From assembly GCF_916858675.1 (NCBI RefSeq), contig NZ_CAKASM010000012.1:1-64000 (forward strand): a stretch of DNA of 64,000 bases, read 5' to 3'. Position numbers and translations under genes: made by a program. The stretch comes from Sphingomonas sp. Leaf21. Its GTDB lineage: Bacteria > Pseudomonadota > Alphaproteobacteria > Sphingomonadales > Sphingomonadaceae. The notes under the pieces were generated by a model. That model did not search any database. It was not told the origin of the DNA and was given only the letters and a program-made list of their open reading frames with translations. Below, piece after piece: positions 9,120 to 17,674 of this stretch (position 1 is its first letter; each line of letters begins with the position of its first letter).

Positions 9120-9251
9120 TTAATCGTCGGCCAAGCCGGCGCCGAGGAACCCCTGGACCTCGTCAATCGGGGTACCGGCCGGCCCCTGGGTCAGGGCACG
9201 GGCATCGCCCAGGTCGACCAACGTCGGGGCGTTGTCGTTATCGCGTTCCAT
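9120..9251 (-). CDS. atxA: Lasso peptide precursor (A protein), 43 residues
   Basis: A 43-codon gene missed by length cut-offs. The leader is 22 residues (starting MERDNDNAPTLVDLGDARAL and ending TQ), with the invariant Thr at position -2 before cleavage. The core is 21 residues, begins GPAGTPIDEVQG and ends FLGAGLADD. Gly1 would supply the amine; Asp8 or Glu9 would close an 8- or 9-residue ring. A good ribosome site (AAGGAG, 7 bases before ATG) supports the start. The core resembles sphingomonad lasso peptides that begin GP or GI and end in Asp-Asp, but I do not recognise this exact sequence. It heads the A-B-C operon. Confidence 0.93.
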   Translation of the reverse strand: MERDNDNAPTLVDLGDARALTQGPAGTPIDEVQGFLGAGLADD

Positions 9252-9652
9252 GACGTTCTCCTTGAATTGCCGCGATCATTCGCGACCCTAGGAGAATGTG
9301 CAGGTTGGACAGATATACGAACTTTATACGGGCTTGATATCTCGAATGTCGGCGCTGCTGGCGCACTGAGTCGATCCCAGTCGTTCCAAATGGGCGTGAC
9401 TCAGACAACCGCTCTCGGCTCATGGAATGCAGCTAACGCTGGCCCTTTACAGCCCATTGTCCGTTTATGACCGGGTACCCTGCATCACTGATAGTCCCTG
9501 ACCAACGGCCCGCTTCGGGAAAAACAATCATGAACATGTCATTGGAAATTGGCTGCGAGAAGCGACTGCCGCTAACCTGCTGCCGGTTTTCTAGACCGCT
9601 TTGAGCTGAAACATTTCAGTTATGATGGAGGGCCGGGGAAGCGGAGCGAGCA
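9252..9652. other. Upstream region of the lasso precursor gene
   Basis: About 400 bases without a gene I can support. The first 100 bases must hold the promoter for the minus-strand A-B-C operon; A+T-rich stretches such as CGTATAAAG and CGTATATCTG near 9310-9340 are candidates for its -10 region, but I cannot assign boxes with confidence. Further right, a short imperfect palindrome CTGAAACATTTCAG (9606-9619) lies close to the beginning of the IS3-type remnant. Confidence 0.4.
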
Positions 9653-10000
9653 ATGAAGAGGTCGAAGTTTTCGGAGGCGCAGATCGCCTTCGTGATGAAG
9701 CAGGCCAAGGACTGCACGAACGTTGGCGAGGTGTGCCGCAAGACCGGGATCGGCGAAGCGACGTTCTATGCCTGGCGCAAGAAGTATGCAGGGCTGATGC
9801 CGTCGGAGATGTGACGGCTGCGCCAGCTTGAGGAGGAGAATGCCAAGCTGAAGCGGTTGGTGACTAATCTGAGCCTCAACAAGGCGATGTTGCAGGATGT
9901 CGTCTCCCGGAAGCTCTAAGGCCTGACCGGCGTCGGCAGTTCGTCGACGCCGTCGGAAGTGCATGGCAGGCCAGTATCAGGCGGGCCTGTGGAGTGCTCC
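9653..10000 (+). pseudogene. IS3-family transposase remnant (orfA with stop, 5' piece of orfB)
   Basis: The frame starting MKRSKFSEAQIAFVMKQAK is an IS3-family orfA, the helix-turn-helix subunit, ending AMLQDVVSRKL at 9919. An in-frame TGA at 9812-9814 replaces a codon in the middle, so the 88-codon gene is broken. In the next frame, from about 9920, orfB begins (RPDRRRQFVDAVGSAWQASIRR) but runs only to about 10000. There it is joined to an unrelated IS630-type fragment on the other strand. The element is therefore dead and truncated. Confidence 0.85.
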
Positions 10001-10178
10001 GGCGGTCGCCGCCCTGCGACTTGGCCGCCGGCGTGCCGTGCTGAACGACCAGTTGCCGCCAGCGGATCGCGCCCGCTGCGCTCACCCCGAACCGCGCTGC
10101 CGCAGCCCGGCATGACATCCCACCATCAATCGCGGCGACCATCCGGTCCTGAAGGTCCTGTGATAGCACTCGCGGCAT
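10001..10178 (-). pseudogene. IS630-family transposase N-terminal fragment
   Basis: Reading leftward from 10178, the sequence starts MPRVLSQDLQDRMVAAIDGG and continues through a helix-turn-helix (SCRAAAARFGVSAAGAIRW) to QGGDRRS. It then runs straight into antisense IS3 sequence. Only the DNA-binding head of the transposase is left; the DDE catalytic domain is absent. The junction at about 10000 with the IS3 remnant shows one element was cut by a rearrangement. The flank at 10208-10245 resembles the inner end of the IS5-type element near 33.9 kb. No gene is seen from 10179 to 10323, where base composition changes to A+T-rich. Confidence 0.75.
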
Positions 10179-10323
10179 CGGTGCCGGCCTCCTGACCCGG
10201 CCCAGAGCTTGAATCAGAAAAACCGCGCCCGTGTGAATCCTCAAAGAATCAGAAGGCGCGGAGATTGATCTACTATATAACGCGCCACGTTTCCATTGTG
10301 GAAATAGAACTAATGGAGCGTCT

Positions 10324-10671
10324 TCAATACGATTTATCATCTATCTTTAAAGCAAGGCGAATAATGATAAAAACATCAGCTCCAACAAAGGGAGTAAGCG
10401 CCATATAGAAGCCATTTAATCCAGATTTACTCATTAAAATAGCTATCGGAAAATGGAGTAACACAACAATTAAGAAGAATGGAATGAACCACTTCTTCCT
10501 CCTGAGAGGCCAAAGCATTCTAATCGATATTGCGACGGCTAGCATACAAAAAGACATCATAACGGGAAGCGCAGAAGAAAAGAATCTTCCTATTATTTCT
10601 GATGAAGCGATAGCCGCCGCCGCTATTAAAAATGCGTCTAGCGTGGTTAAGTCTTGAGTCCTGTTAGGCAT
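10324..10671 (-). CDS. Small multi-pass membrane protein, candidate immunity protein for RHS locus 1
   Basis: A 115-residue hydrophobic protein with about four membrane segments (near residues 12-32, 33-53, 62-82 and 86-107). It begins 5 bases after the RHS stop codon, and its ribosome site (TAGGTG) includes that stop, so it is translated from the same message. It is A+T-rich, like the end of the RHS gene. I do not recognise a family. The position directly after a polymorphic RHS tail that itself contains hydrophobic helices is what is expected of an immunity protein against a membrane-acting toxin. This function is inferred from position only. Confidence 0.65.
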   Translation of the reverse strand: MPNRTQDLTTLDAFLIAAAAIASSEIIGRFFSSALPVMMSFCMLAVAISIRMLWPLRRKKWFIPFFLIVVLLHFPIAILMSKSGLNGFYMALTPFVGADVFIIIRLALKIDDKSY

Positions 10672-10676
10672 TTCAC

Positions 10677-13600
10677 CTACTTCTTTATGCAGTTATCATA
10701 ATTAGATTTCACAGATTGATAATCATAATAAGTTCCGACCAGAGCGCCAGCCAGGCCGATCTTACCCCAGTTTCTTGCGACAAGGCTGCGTGCTTCCGAT
10801 AGTTTCGCTTGTGCGGATCCACCAGCCTGTAAAAACCCAAAGGTCGAAATTGAGAGCGACCGAATAGATCCCCACATATCTTTACGGTTGGTCGTGATGC
10901 CGGATGCGATAAGAGAGGTCCCTGATAGAGCCAGTTGAGCAAGGTATGCTTCTGGCGCAAATAATCCAACACCAATACCAAGAGCATCCAAACCGAGTGC
11001 CACTCCTTCTTTTGTCCATAAGGCTCGGCCAATACATCCAAATGTAGAAGGCTGAACTGTCGGGGTTCGTTGATAGGTGCCAGCCGGTAGATTAAATTGC
11101 GTTGAACCATAGGGTATGCTGAGCTGCAAAGGGTCATCAGGAATGTCATATGTGACATCGTGACACCTGACCCCAGTTACAACAATATCGCCATTTGTCG
11201 CGGTGTCGGATCGGCCAGAAGGCACGGGAGCCGGGCAGAAGCTATAACGCAAGGTGGTAAGCCCGGTTGGATCTACATTATTTATTGGATCACCTTGTGC
11301 GTAAGCATACCAATTTAGCCCGTCTCCGTAGCCGATGGGGTCGGTCTGCATGAACCGGCCCAGGCTCGGCGAATACATTCTTGCCTTGTAATCCCACATA
11401 CCGAGCTCCGGCAGCCAAATCTGGCCCGTATAGCCCAATCGGCCCTGATTATTCGGCGCCGGAATCCCGTACTCGTCGTAGCTATTGATCGTAGCACCAC
11501 CAGATCCGTTTGTCACAGCCACGATGCTTCCCCGCTCATCGGCCAAGGGCCACCGCCTGTCAGTTGTGCCCGATCCCTCATACCACACGAGCAGTTCATC
11601 CGGACCAGACCCATATACATAGCGCCTGAGTATATGATCGCTCGATTCTTGAGCGAGTTGTCCATTGACCCAATCGTAATTTATGCCAGGGGTCTGTCCT
11701 AAGTATCCCATCGGGCCACGATATATAAGCTGACCCGAACCGTTCATAAACAGCTGGTTTCGTGTATTATATTGATAAGAGTTGCCACCTGACTGCGTGA
11801 GATTTCCGCGCGTATCATAATTAAAATTTATACCGCCAGCACTGGTGTACTGATTAAGTGCGTTAGTAGCGTACGTGCGGTCAGCGCTAGTGCCGCTCGT
11901 CCAAACAAACGCATCGTTGTTGCTGCTGCGGCCTGTGATCTGTCCTGCGGCATTGTAACTAAATGTGTAGGTGTTTGGCGCCGCCCCGGTAAACGAAAGC
12001 GTTCCAAGCAAACCGTTGGCATTATAGGAGTAACTGGTTGATACGCCGTTTCCCCGAGAAAGAACTATTCGCCTGCCAAGATCGTCGTAGCTCATAGAAG
12101 CAAGGACAAAGTTACCGTTCTCACGGACAGTCGATAACTGACCTGCGGTATCATGTTCATACGTTACGAAGAACCCATCAGCCCACGTCTGTCGAATCAG
12201 CGCCCCAGATGCGTCGTATAGCAAGCTTGTGCTTGATACGTTGCTTGCCTGCGTTGTAGCCCTACCTAAGGCATTATAGCTAAACGCATTGTACCAACCG
12301 TTCCCGTCAGACGCGCGCAACAAGCGCCCCATATTATCGTATGTATAGTCAACACTTACTTCAGCGACATTGGTATTCGGATTATGATCTTGGACACGCT
12401 GATTTAGAGCGTCATACGTATGAGTCAGGATCTGGCCATCGCGTAGGCGTCGACTTACGATATTTCCGCTTGGATCGTAGCCGAGTTGCTCGAAGCTTTT
12501 GTCTGGGTAAGTAGTAGTTTGCAGCCTATTCATGCCATCATAGGCATAGCTTGTAAGGTTGTTATTCGAGTCTGTGATAGATCCGAGGCGACCCAAGCTG
12601 TCGTACGTCTTAGACTCAACTATCGGATTGCCACTTCCCAGCCCACTTGTGACGCTAATTGGCCTGTCCAGGCTGTCATATGCAATGCGTGTAATGCGAT
12701 CTGGGCCCGCGCTACCTTGCGTAGTGGAGGTACAGGCATCGGTGGCTCCACCGAAGCCATCGGGGTTCATGCGCACAGCAGTACATAACGGCTGACCTGT
12801 AGTAGTATAACTAAACTCTGTAAGGCCAAACGTCGCACCGTTTGCTGATCGCCGCGTCGCTGCTGGACGCCCTTGGCTGTCAAAAGTGGTTGAAACAGAC
12901 TGTAGAGGGGAGAACCCGCCCATGTCGCCGTCGGCCTGCCCCGACGTGGTTCCCTGATCAACAGCGGCGACCTGACCGTCTGGAGCGTATGTCGTACGTA
13001 TCGCTCGATAGCGTAACGGCCCACCACCATCTGGATCTGGGCCGACAATTCCTGTCTCACGGCGCATTGAGTCGTAATAATAGCGCACTGAGTCGGCGTT
13101 ACCTGGCAAAGGTCCGTCAACAGTCTTGACGTCACCTGTTGCATAGAACGTAGAATTTACTACCGATGAAACAGAATTATCGCCCGAGGTGCGTGATACG
13201 GTAGTTGGCAAAAGCGCGCTGGTTGCATCATATGATATCGTGGTTTTGACCTCGTCAGCTGAACCTGCACAACTCGCCTGCGTTTGACATTCGGAACTGC
13301 CCCCAAGTAGCCATATTGAATCGCCTTGCTTGCCGCCAAACGATGCCGCGGCCTGAACATAGCTCATTGTCGTCATGGGGCGAACCCCATTAGCTCCTGC
13401 AGGTCGAGTAATAGTCTGGATTGCGCCGAACGCGGTATACGTATAGTCGGTTCTATTTCCTCTTGCATCAACAGTATAGGTCGGCTGATTGCACGTTGCT
13501 TTATTTTCACATGATGCAGGAAACGATGAGCTGGTAACTATATCTGCCGGCGTTCCTGATGTAATTGATCGCTGGCGCTGTTCTACTAGGTTTCCCCGTC

Positions 13601-14783
13601 CGTCATAACCAAAAGTTGTCAAGCTATAATTGTTGCCGTCGCTAACACTTTTTAAAGTCATGCGACCGTTTGAGTCATATTGCATGCTTTCTGAAAGAGG
13701 ATTTGTCGATGTCTTTTGATGACTTATAATTTGGCCGTTTGGTGCGATATTAAATAATTCCGGACTCTGTGAACCAGGATTATACCTTTGCATTACACCC
13801 TGTGATTGCTTCCCTATTCTGTTGTACTGCCATACCCCCTTGCCATCACTAAAGGAGCTAACAATGTAAGAAGGGTAGGAAAGTATTCCTACTCCGCGAT
13901 AATCTTGGTCCTGTGTAACATTATAAGTTAACTTTCTGCCTGACGGCAGATTTATGACCAACACGCCATTTGCATCGACGGCAAAGTTGGCCTTCCGACC
14001 CAAATTGTCTGACATAACATATGTATTCATGTCCCTTGTAACGGTCGGCCATGCGGACGAGAGGGTGCAGGTCGGGGCAGAAGGATCGCAGTTTTCATTT
14101 GCCATGTTAAAGACTACAGTCTTTGACAGACCATTGAATGTTGGATAGTGAGTCCACTCCAACCTTAACTGGTAACCAAGGCTACTTGTTATTGCTGTCA
14201 AGTACTCCGACTGATAGCTTGCGCCTGTTTGATCCTGCATTGCGTATTTTGTATAATAATACCTAAGAACTTGACCGGCTGGATAAATCAAAGAACTAAT
14301 AGAATAGTTATAACCACTAGACGTTGCGTGGAAAGTTGCTTTTGCGCCATCTCTCATTGTATATGTGAATTGGTCTGATCCGGGGTCGTATGTGAGGGAA
14401 GATCCATCCGCCTGATCTGATGTGAACGTCGGTGAGGACTGCGACCCAGAGAAACTAAACGTTCGCGTTGATCCTCCTAAAACTACACTCGTCTTGTTGC
14501 CTGAAAAGAAACTAGTATTGATATAACCTCGAATTTCAGGCCTTTGATCTTGATCGTTTGTGCTCCAATTAAACCCGAGGCTGCCCGGCCCGCCTGGCCC
14601 TATTTCTATGCCAAAAAAGCGGAATACTAGGCGTCCCGACGCAAGGTCGACGCCATTCTCATCGACGCTTTGGAAGACAGGCGGAGGAGTCGGATTAGTT
14701 TGTGCGCCGACCGGACTAGCAAGCGATGTGGAAGCCAATAAGCTGCCCGCGAATGCGGTGATACGAGCGGAACGATTGAGCAT
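10677..14783 (-). CDS. Secreted RHS-repeat protein with variable C-terminal domain (locus 1)
   Basis: 1368 residues. A signal peptide (MLNRSARITAFAGSLLASTS, cut after GAQ) implies Sec export. Many YD/RHS repeats (such as YDSLGRLGSITDSNNN) form the shell, followed by the conserved core signature (LGRFMQTDPIGYGDGLNWYA to DPTGL) that ends at 11259. The last 193 residues are unlike locus 2 and contain two hydrophobic stretches (ALGIGVGLFAPEAYLAQLAL and GKIGLAGALVG). Just after the core is a TonB-box-like GDIVVTG (11172-11189). The ATG at 14783 has a strong ribosome site (GGGAGG) and is preferred over a longer frame to 14912. Repeat proteins of this type encapsulate a C-terminal toxin; the toxin activity here is unknown. 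Confidence 0.85.
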   Translation of the reverse strand: MLNRSARITAFAGSLLASTSLASPVGAQTNPTPPPVFQSVDENGVDLASGRLVFRFFGIEIGPGGPGSLGFNWSTNDQDQRPEIRGYINTSFFSGNKTSVVLGGSTRTFSFSGSQSSPTFTSDQADGSSLTYDPGSDQFTYTMRDGAKATFHATSSGYNYSISSLIYPAGQVLRYYYTKYAMQDQTGASYQSEYLTAITSSLGYQLRLEWTHYPTFNGLSKTVVFNMANENCDPSAPTCTLSSAWPTVTRDMNTYVMSDNLGRKANFAVDANGVLVINLPSGRKLTYNVTQDQDYRGVGILSYPSYIVSSFSDGKGVWQYNRIGKQSQGVMQRYNPGSQSPELFNIAPNGQIISHQKTSTNPLSESMQYDSNGRMTLKSVSDGNNYSLTTFGYDGRGNLVEQRQRSITSGTPADIVTSSSFPASCENKATCNQPTYTVDARGNRTDYTYTAFGAIQTITRPAGANGVRPMTTMSYVQAAASFGGKQGDSIWLLGGSSECQTQASCAGSADEVKTTISYDATSALLPTTVSRTSGDNSVSSVVNSTFYATGDVKTVDGPLPGNADSVRYYYDSMRRETGIVGPDPDGGGPLRYRAIRTTYAPDGQVAAVDQGTTSGQADGDMGGFSPLQSVSTTFDSQGRPAATRRSANGATFGLTEFSYTTTGQPLCTAVRMNPDGFGGATDACTSTTQGSAGPDRITRIAYDSLDRPISVTSGLGSGNPIVESKTYDSLGRLGSITDSNNNLTSYAYDGMNRLQTTTYPDKSFEQLGYDPSGNIVSRRLRDGQILTHTYDALNQRVQDHNPNTNVAEVSVDYTYDNMGRLLRASDGNGWYNAFSYNALGRATTQASNVSSTSLLYDASGALIRQTWADGFFVTYEHDTAGQLSTVRENGNFVLASMSYDDLGRRIVLSRGNGVSTSYSYNANGLLGTLSFTGAAPNTYTFSYNAAGQITGRSSNNDAFVWTSGTSADRTYATNALNQYTSAGGINFNYDTRGNLTQSGGNSYQYNTRNQLFMNGSGQLIYRGPMGYLGQTPGINYDWVNGQLAQESSDHILRRYVYGSGPDELLVWYEGSGTTDRRWPLADERGSIVAVTNGSGGATINSYDEYGIPAPNNQGRLGYTGQIWLPELGMWDYKARMYSPSLGRFMQTDPIGYGDGLNWYAYAQGDPINNVDPTGLTTLRYSFCPAPVPSGRSDTATNGDIVVTGVRCHDVTYDIPDDPLQLSIPYGSTQFNLPAGTYQRTPTVQPSTFGCIGRALWTKEGVALGLDALGIGVGLFAPEAYLAQLALSGTSLIASGITTNRKDMWGSIRSLSISTFGFLQAGGSAQAKLSEARSLVARNWGKIGLAGALVGTYYDYQSVKSNYDNCIKK

Positions 14784-14920
14784 GTTGCCACCTCCCCTTC
14801 GGTAAACAAGTCTTGCCGCTATCGGCGACTTCCGGCGATGCTTAAAAATAAGCGACCAAATACTATTAAACGCACGCAATTTTCTAATCATACTAATTGA
14901 CATTTGATGCAATCAATAGA

Positions 14921-15487
14921 TTAGCATCTGCCCGGACCGCCGTGATTTATCACGACATTAATACTGCCTGAACTAGCTAAGCCACGGCTATCTGTTACGG
15001 TATAATTTCCGGTGAAAGTACCTGCCGTACTTCCAGCGCTAATGACCGCAATTCCCTGCGCAGAATTGCCGACCGATATACTAAAACCACCGTTAGATCT
15101 TACCGATGTGAGCGATATGCTATCGCCGTCTGGATCTGAGTCGTTGCTAAGGATGTTAAAACCGCCGCCGGAATTACAGTTGAGCGTGATATTATCGGTC
15201 GTAGCTACTGGAGGTCGATTTCCAGACGGTGTTGGCGTCGGTGTGGACGATGATCCCCCTGTGCACGCTGCGATTCCAATGCCTGTCGCGTAACGAGTTC
15301 GATTGCCTGCGCCATCAAGACAAATTACCGACCCTACAGAATTATTTGGACCGCCGCTAACTGCAACCCCGACCAGGCGTCCTAACGCATCATAGCTGTA
15401 GGATTTGGTCTCCGAGGCATTCGATGACGGCGACATACCCAACAAACCCGCTGTAAAGCATGGAATATATAGAAGACGACGCCTCAT
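14921..15487 (-). CDS. Small secreted protein with one RHS repeat and a cadherin-like domain
   Basis: 188 residues from the ATG at 15487, which has an AGGGG ribosome site; a longer frame to 15529 is less likely. After a signal peptide, the mature part starts with a single YD repeat (SYSYDALGRLVGVAVSGGPNN) and a GNRTRY motif. A Thr/Pro linker follows, then an immunoglobulin/cadherin-like domain (NILSNDSDPDGDSISLTS, YTVTDSRGLASSG). It lies 137 bases upstream of the large RHS gene in the same direction and is probably its co-transcribed partner. A protein of the same design sits beside the second RHS gene. Role unknown; it might cap, chaperone or anchor the large shell protein. Confidence 0.8.
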   Translation of the reverse strand: MRRRLLYIPCFTAGLLGMSPSSNASETKSYSYDALGRLVGVAVSGGPNNSVGSVICLDGAGNRTRYATGIGIAACTGGSSSTPTPTPSGNRPPVATTDNITLNCNSGGGFNILSNDSDPDGDSISLTSVRSNGGFSISVGNSAQGIAVISAGSTAGTFTGNYTVTDSRGLASSGSINVVINHGGPGRC

Positions 15488-15720
15488 GTTCACACCCCTA
15501 ATTATTTCATTAGCATGAGAGCAGCACAATTAAATGAGTTTCGCAATAACGAATATAAGACGTAGTCAAAGTGGGACTTGTACTGCGGACACACGATCGT
15601 GAAGCCTTCGTGAATTCCTAGTTACATGAAATTCATGAACCCCTTTTAGAGCCAAGCTCATTCAAGGTGAATTGGCCGGAGATTCCCATGGCGCTTGACG
15701 TCTGATTCGAGCTGCTAGTT

Positions 15721-16543
15721 GTGCAGAGGCCGGAAGGTATCCGCCGAGCCCATTCGGATGATCTGCGAGAACCTGTAGTTGCTTCGGTGCTGAGGTCGCC
15801 GGTCGTGTCGTGCGACAGCCGAGTTGTTCGGCATCAGCGTATCAAGTGCGGTGACGTGGCCTCGGCGTCTCCAGTCGACCGGCAGTGCCGCTGCCCGGCC
15901 GCTGGAGCACAGCCAGCCCCGTTCGCTTTCGGCCGAGCGGGTGTGGCTGCTAGGGCGGCCGGTAATCGCCAGACGCCGCGCAATGGCGCAAGTACCAGCG
16001 CCGCATCGATCCGGGTTGAGTCGTCTTCATCGACGAAGCCTGAGCCCAGGCCAACATGATGCGCTTGCGGGGCTGAGTGCTCGCGCCCTGCCGCTCGTCG
16101 ACTAGGTCCCGCACGGCCATTGGCGCACGCTGACCTTCCTGGCCGCGCCACGCTGCGAACGGATGATGCGTCGCTGGCACTGGACGGGTCCGATCCACGG
16201 CGAGAGTTTCACGGCGTATGTCGAGCAGTTCCTGCCGCCTACGCCCTTACCCGCCGACATCGTCATCATGGACAACCTGTCGAGCCACAAGGCCCCTGCC
16301 GCGCGCGAGGCCATCGAAGCGGCTAGCGCCAGGCGACTCTTTCTTCCGCCCCCAGCCTTTGCCGGGGCAGACTCTACAGTCCCGACTTTAACCCAATCAA
16401 GCGGGTCTTCTCCTAGCTCAAGGCGCACCTGCGCAAGGCTGCCGAGCGCACCATCCAGGCCTCTGGAACGCCATCAGCCGCATCCTCCACCTCTACCCTC
16501 CACAGAAGTGCGCCAACTACCTCGCTGACGCTAGCCACGATGC
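15721..16543 (+). pseudogene. Decayed IS630-family transposase
   Basis: Pieces of an IS630-type transposase are spread over several frames. An N-terminal helix-turn-helix region is around 15740-15960 (DDLRE..VASVL, ELFGISVSSAVTW). A central catalytic stretch follows near 16190-16340 (GESFTAYVEQFLPP, DIVIMDNLSSHKAPAAREAI). A last piece near 16380-16430 (SPDFNPIKRVFS-like) precedes the end. Frame changes and stops make it non-functional. It lies between the first RHS locus and the secretion operon and may mark where the A+T-rich block was joined. Confidence 0.8.
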
Positions 16544-16651
16544 AGACTGATCAGAAACCGCTTTAGTGGAATCACGCTTTAGTAAAATGAGTTAAGGGCA
16601 TCCATTGCAATAATATTATCCCATTTTAAAAAATTGCTAATACTCTCACAT

Positions 16652-17674
16652 TCAATATACTGTATTTATATGACCATTATTATTCATATAAGAGCTAGAT
16701 TGTCGCCAGTATATATGAGATATACCTCGAATTCCCCTTGAATGATGCAATTGTACGATAACATCTATGATTGTATGTGCATAAGATATTAAATCGTTAT
16801 TTATTCCAAAATGAGCCTTACTTGCTCCGAGCATCGCCAGTTGCTGGAACGCGCCATTAGGCGTGTCGGCATGGATCGTCGTCATAGACCCCGGGTGGCC
16901 AGTATTTGCTGCACGTAGGAAAGTAAGGGCTTCGGGTCCACGTAATTCGCCGACAATGATGCGATCGGGACGCATGCGCAGAGTTGCCGTAAGGAGATCG
17001 TCCGACGTCACGCTAGCTTCGCCGAGCTCTCCGCGAATGGAAATCAGTCCAATTGCGTTAGCGTGCGCGATCTTGATTTCAGGTGTGTCCTCAATCAACA
17101 CAAGTCGATCACTCGATTTGACCTCCCGCAGAAGGGCATTTAGAAACGTTGTCTTGCCTGTCGAGGTGCCCCCCGAAACCAAGATTGTCTTCCGCGCACG
17201 CACGACCCCCCGGAGGAAGCCCGTCCAGTTACGTGCCTCGTACAGTGCTGCAAGCTGCTCGTCCCCGTCTGTCGGAGTGGTACCAGCGCGTGTCTCATCA
17301 AATGCACCCTGTCTCGCATAGTCGTCGAGTGAGATGTCCACGATAAGATGTTTGCGGATCGCGATCGCGATCGGGCCACGGGTGGCAGGTGGCGCGATGA
17401 TCTGGATGCGCGAGCCATCGGGCAGCCGCGCGGACAAAAGAGGGTGCTCGCGGCTGATCCCCTGATGGGTTATGCTCGCCACCTGCTTGGCCAGTCGCCA
17501 CAGCAAGGTGTCGGTCAGTCCCGGCGCATCGTGACGCTCAGGCTTTTGGCCGAGACGCTCTACCCACAGTTCGCCCGGCCTGTTGATGTAAATGTCGGTG
17601 ACATCGCCCTGCTCCAGAAACTGGGTCAAGGGCGCGAGATAGACGCCGAGGTAAGACGCGACAGTGTCGGTCAC
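16652..17674 (-). CDS. virB11: VirB11-type secretion ATPase
   Basis: A 340-residue hexameric traffic ATPase that powers type IV secretion from the cytoplasmic face of the inner membrane. It has a Walker A loop (SGGTSTGKTTFLNALL), an Asp box (VLIEDTPEI), and the family His box and Walker B region (TLRMRPDRIIVGELRGPEA, TTIHADTPNGA). The start is a GTG overlapping the virB10 stop as GTGA. It is the last gene of the operon. The final 55 or so codons (below about 16830) become very A+T-rich and the C-terminus (ISHIYWRQSSSYMNNNGHIN) diverges, which suggests recombination or decay at the 3' end. Confidence 0.93.
   Translation of the reverse strand: MTDTVASYLGVYLAPLTQFLEQGDVTDIYINRPGELWVERLGQKPERHDAPGLTDTLLWRLAKQVASITHQGISREHPLLSARLPDGSRIQIIAPPATRGPIAIAIRKHLIVDISLDDYARQGAFDETRAGTTPTDGDEQLAALYEARNWTGFLRGVVRARKTILVSGGTSTGKTTFLNALLREVKSSDRLVLIEDTPEIKIAHANAIGLISIRGELGEASVTSDDLLTATLRMRPDRIIVGELRGPEALTFLRAANTGHPGSMTTIHADTPNGAFQQLAMLGASKAHFGINNDLISYAHTIIDVIVQLHHSRGIRGISHIYWRQSSSYMNNNGHINTVY

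Noticed and set aside
9252..9652. Second lasso precursor upstream of the first
   Set aside because: I looked on both strands for a short gene with a Thr at -2 followed by Gly and an acidic residue at 7-9 and found none.
9812..9814. TGA in the IS3 orfA read as selenocysteine
   Set aside because: The gene is a truncated insertion sequence remnant and no selenocysteine insertion element is evident; a nonsense mutation is simpler.
10677..14783. Repeated YD motifs of the RHS genes as possible tandem DNA repeats or CRISPR
   Set aside because: The repetition is at protein level with varying DNA; there are no regularly spaced identical repeats.
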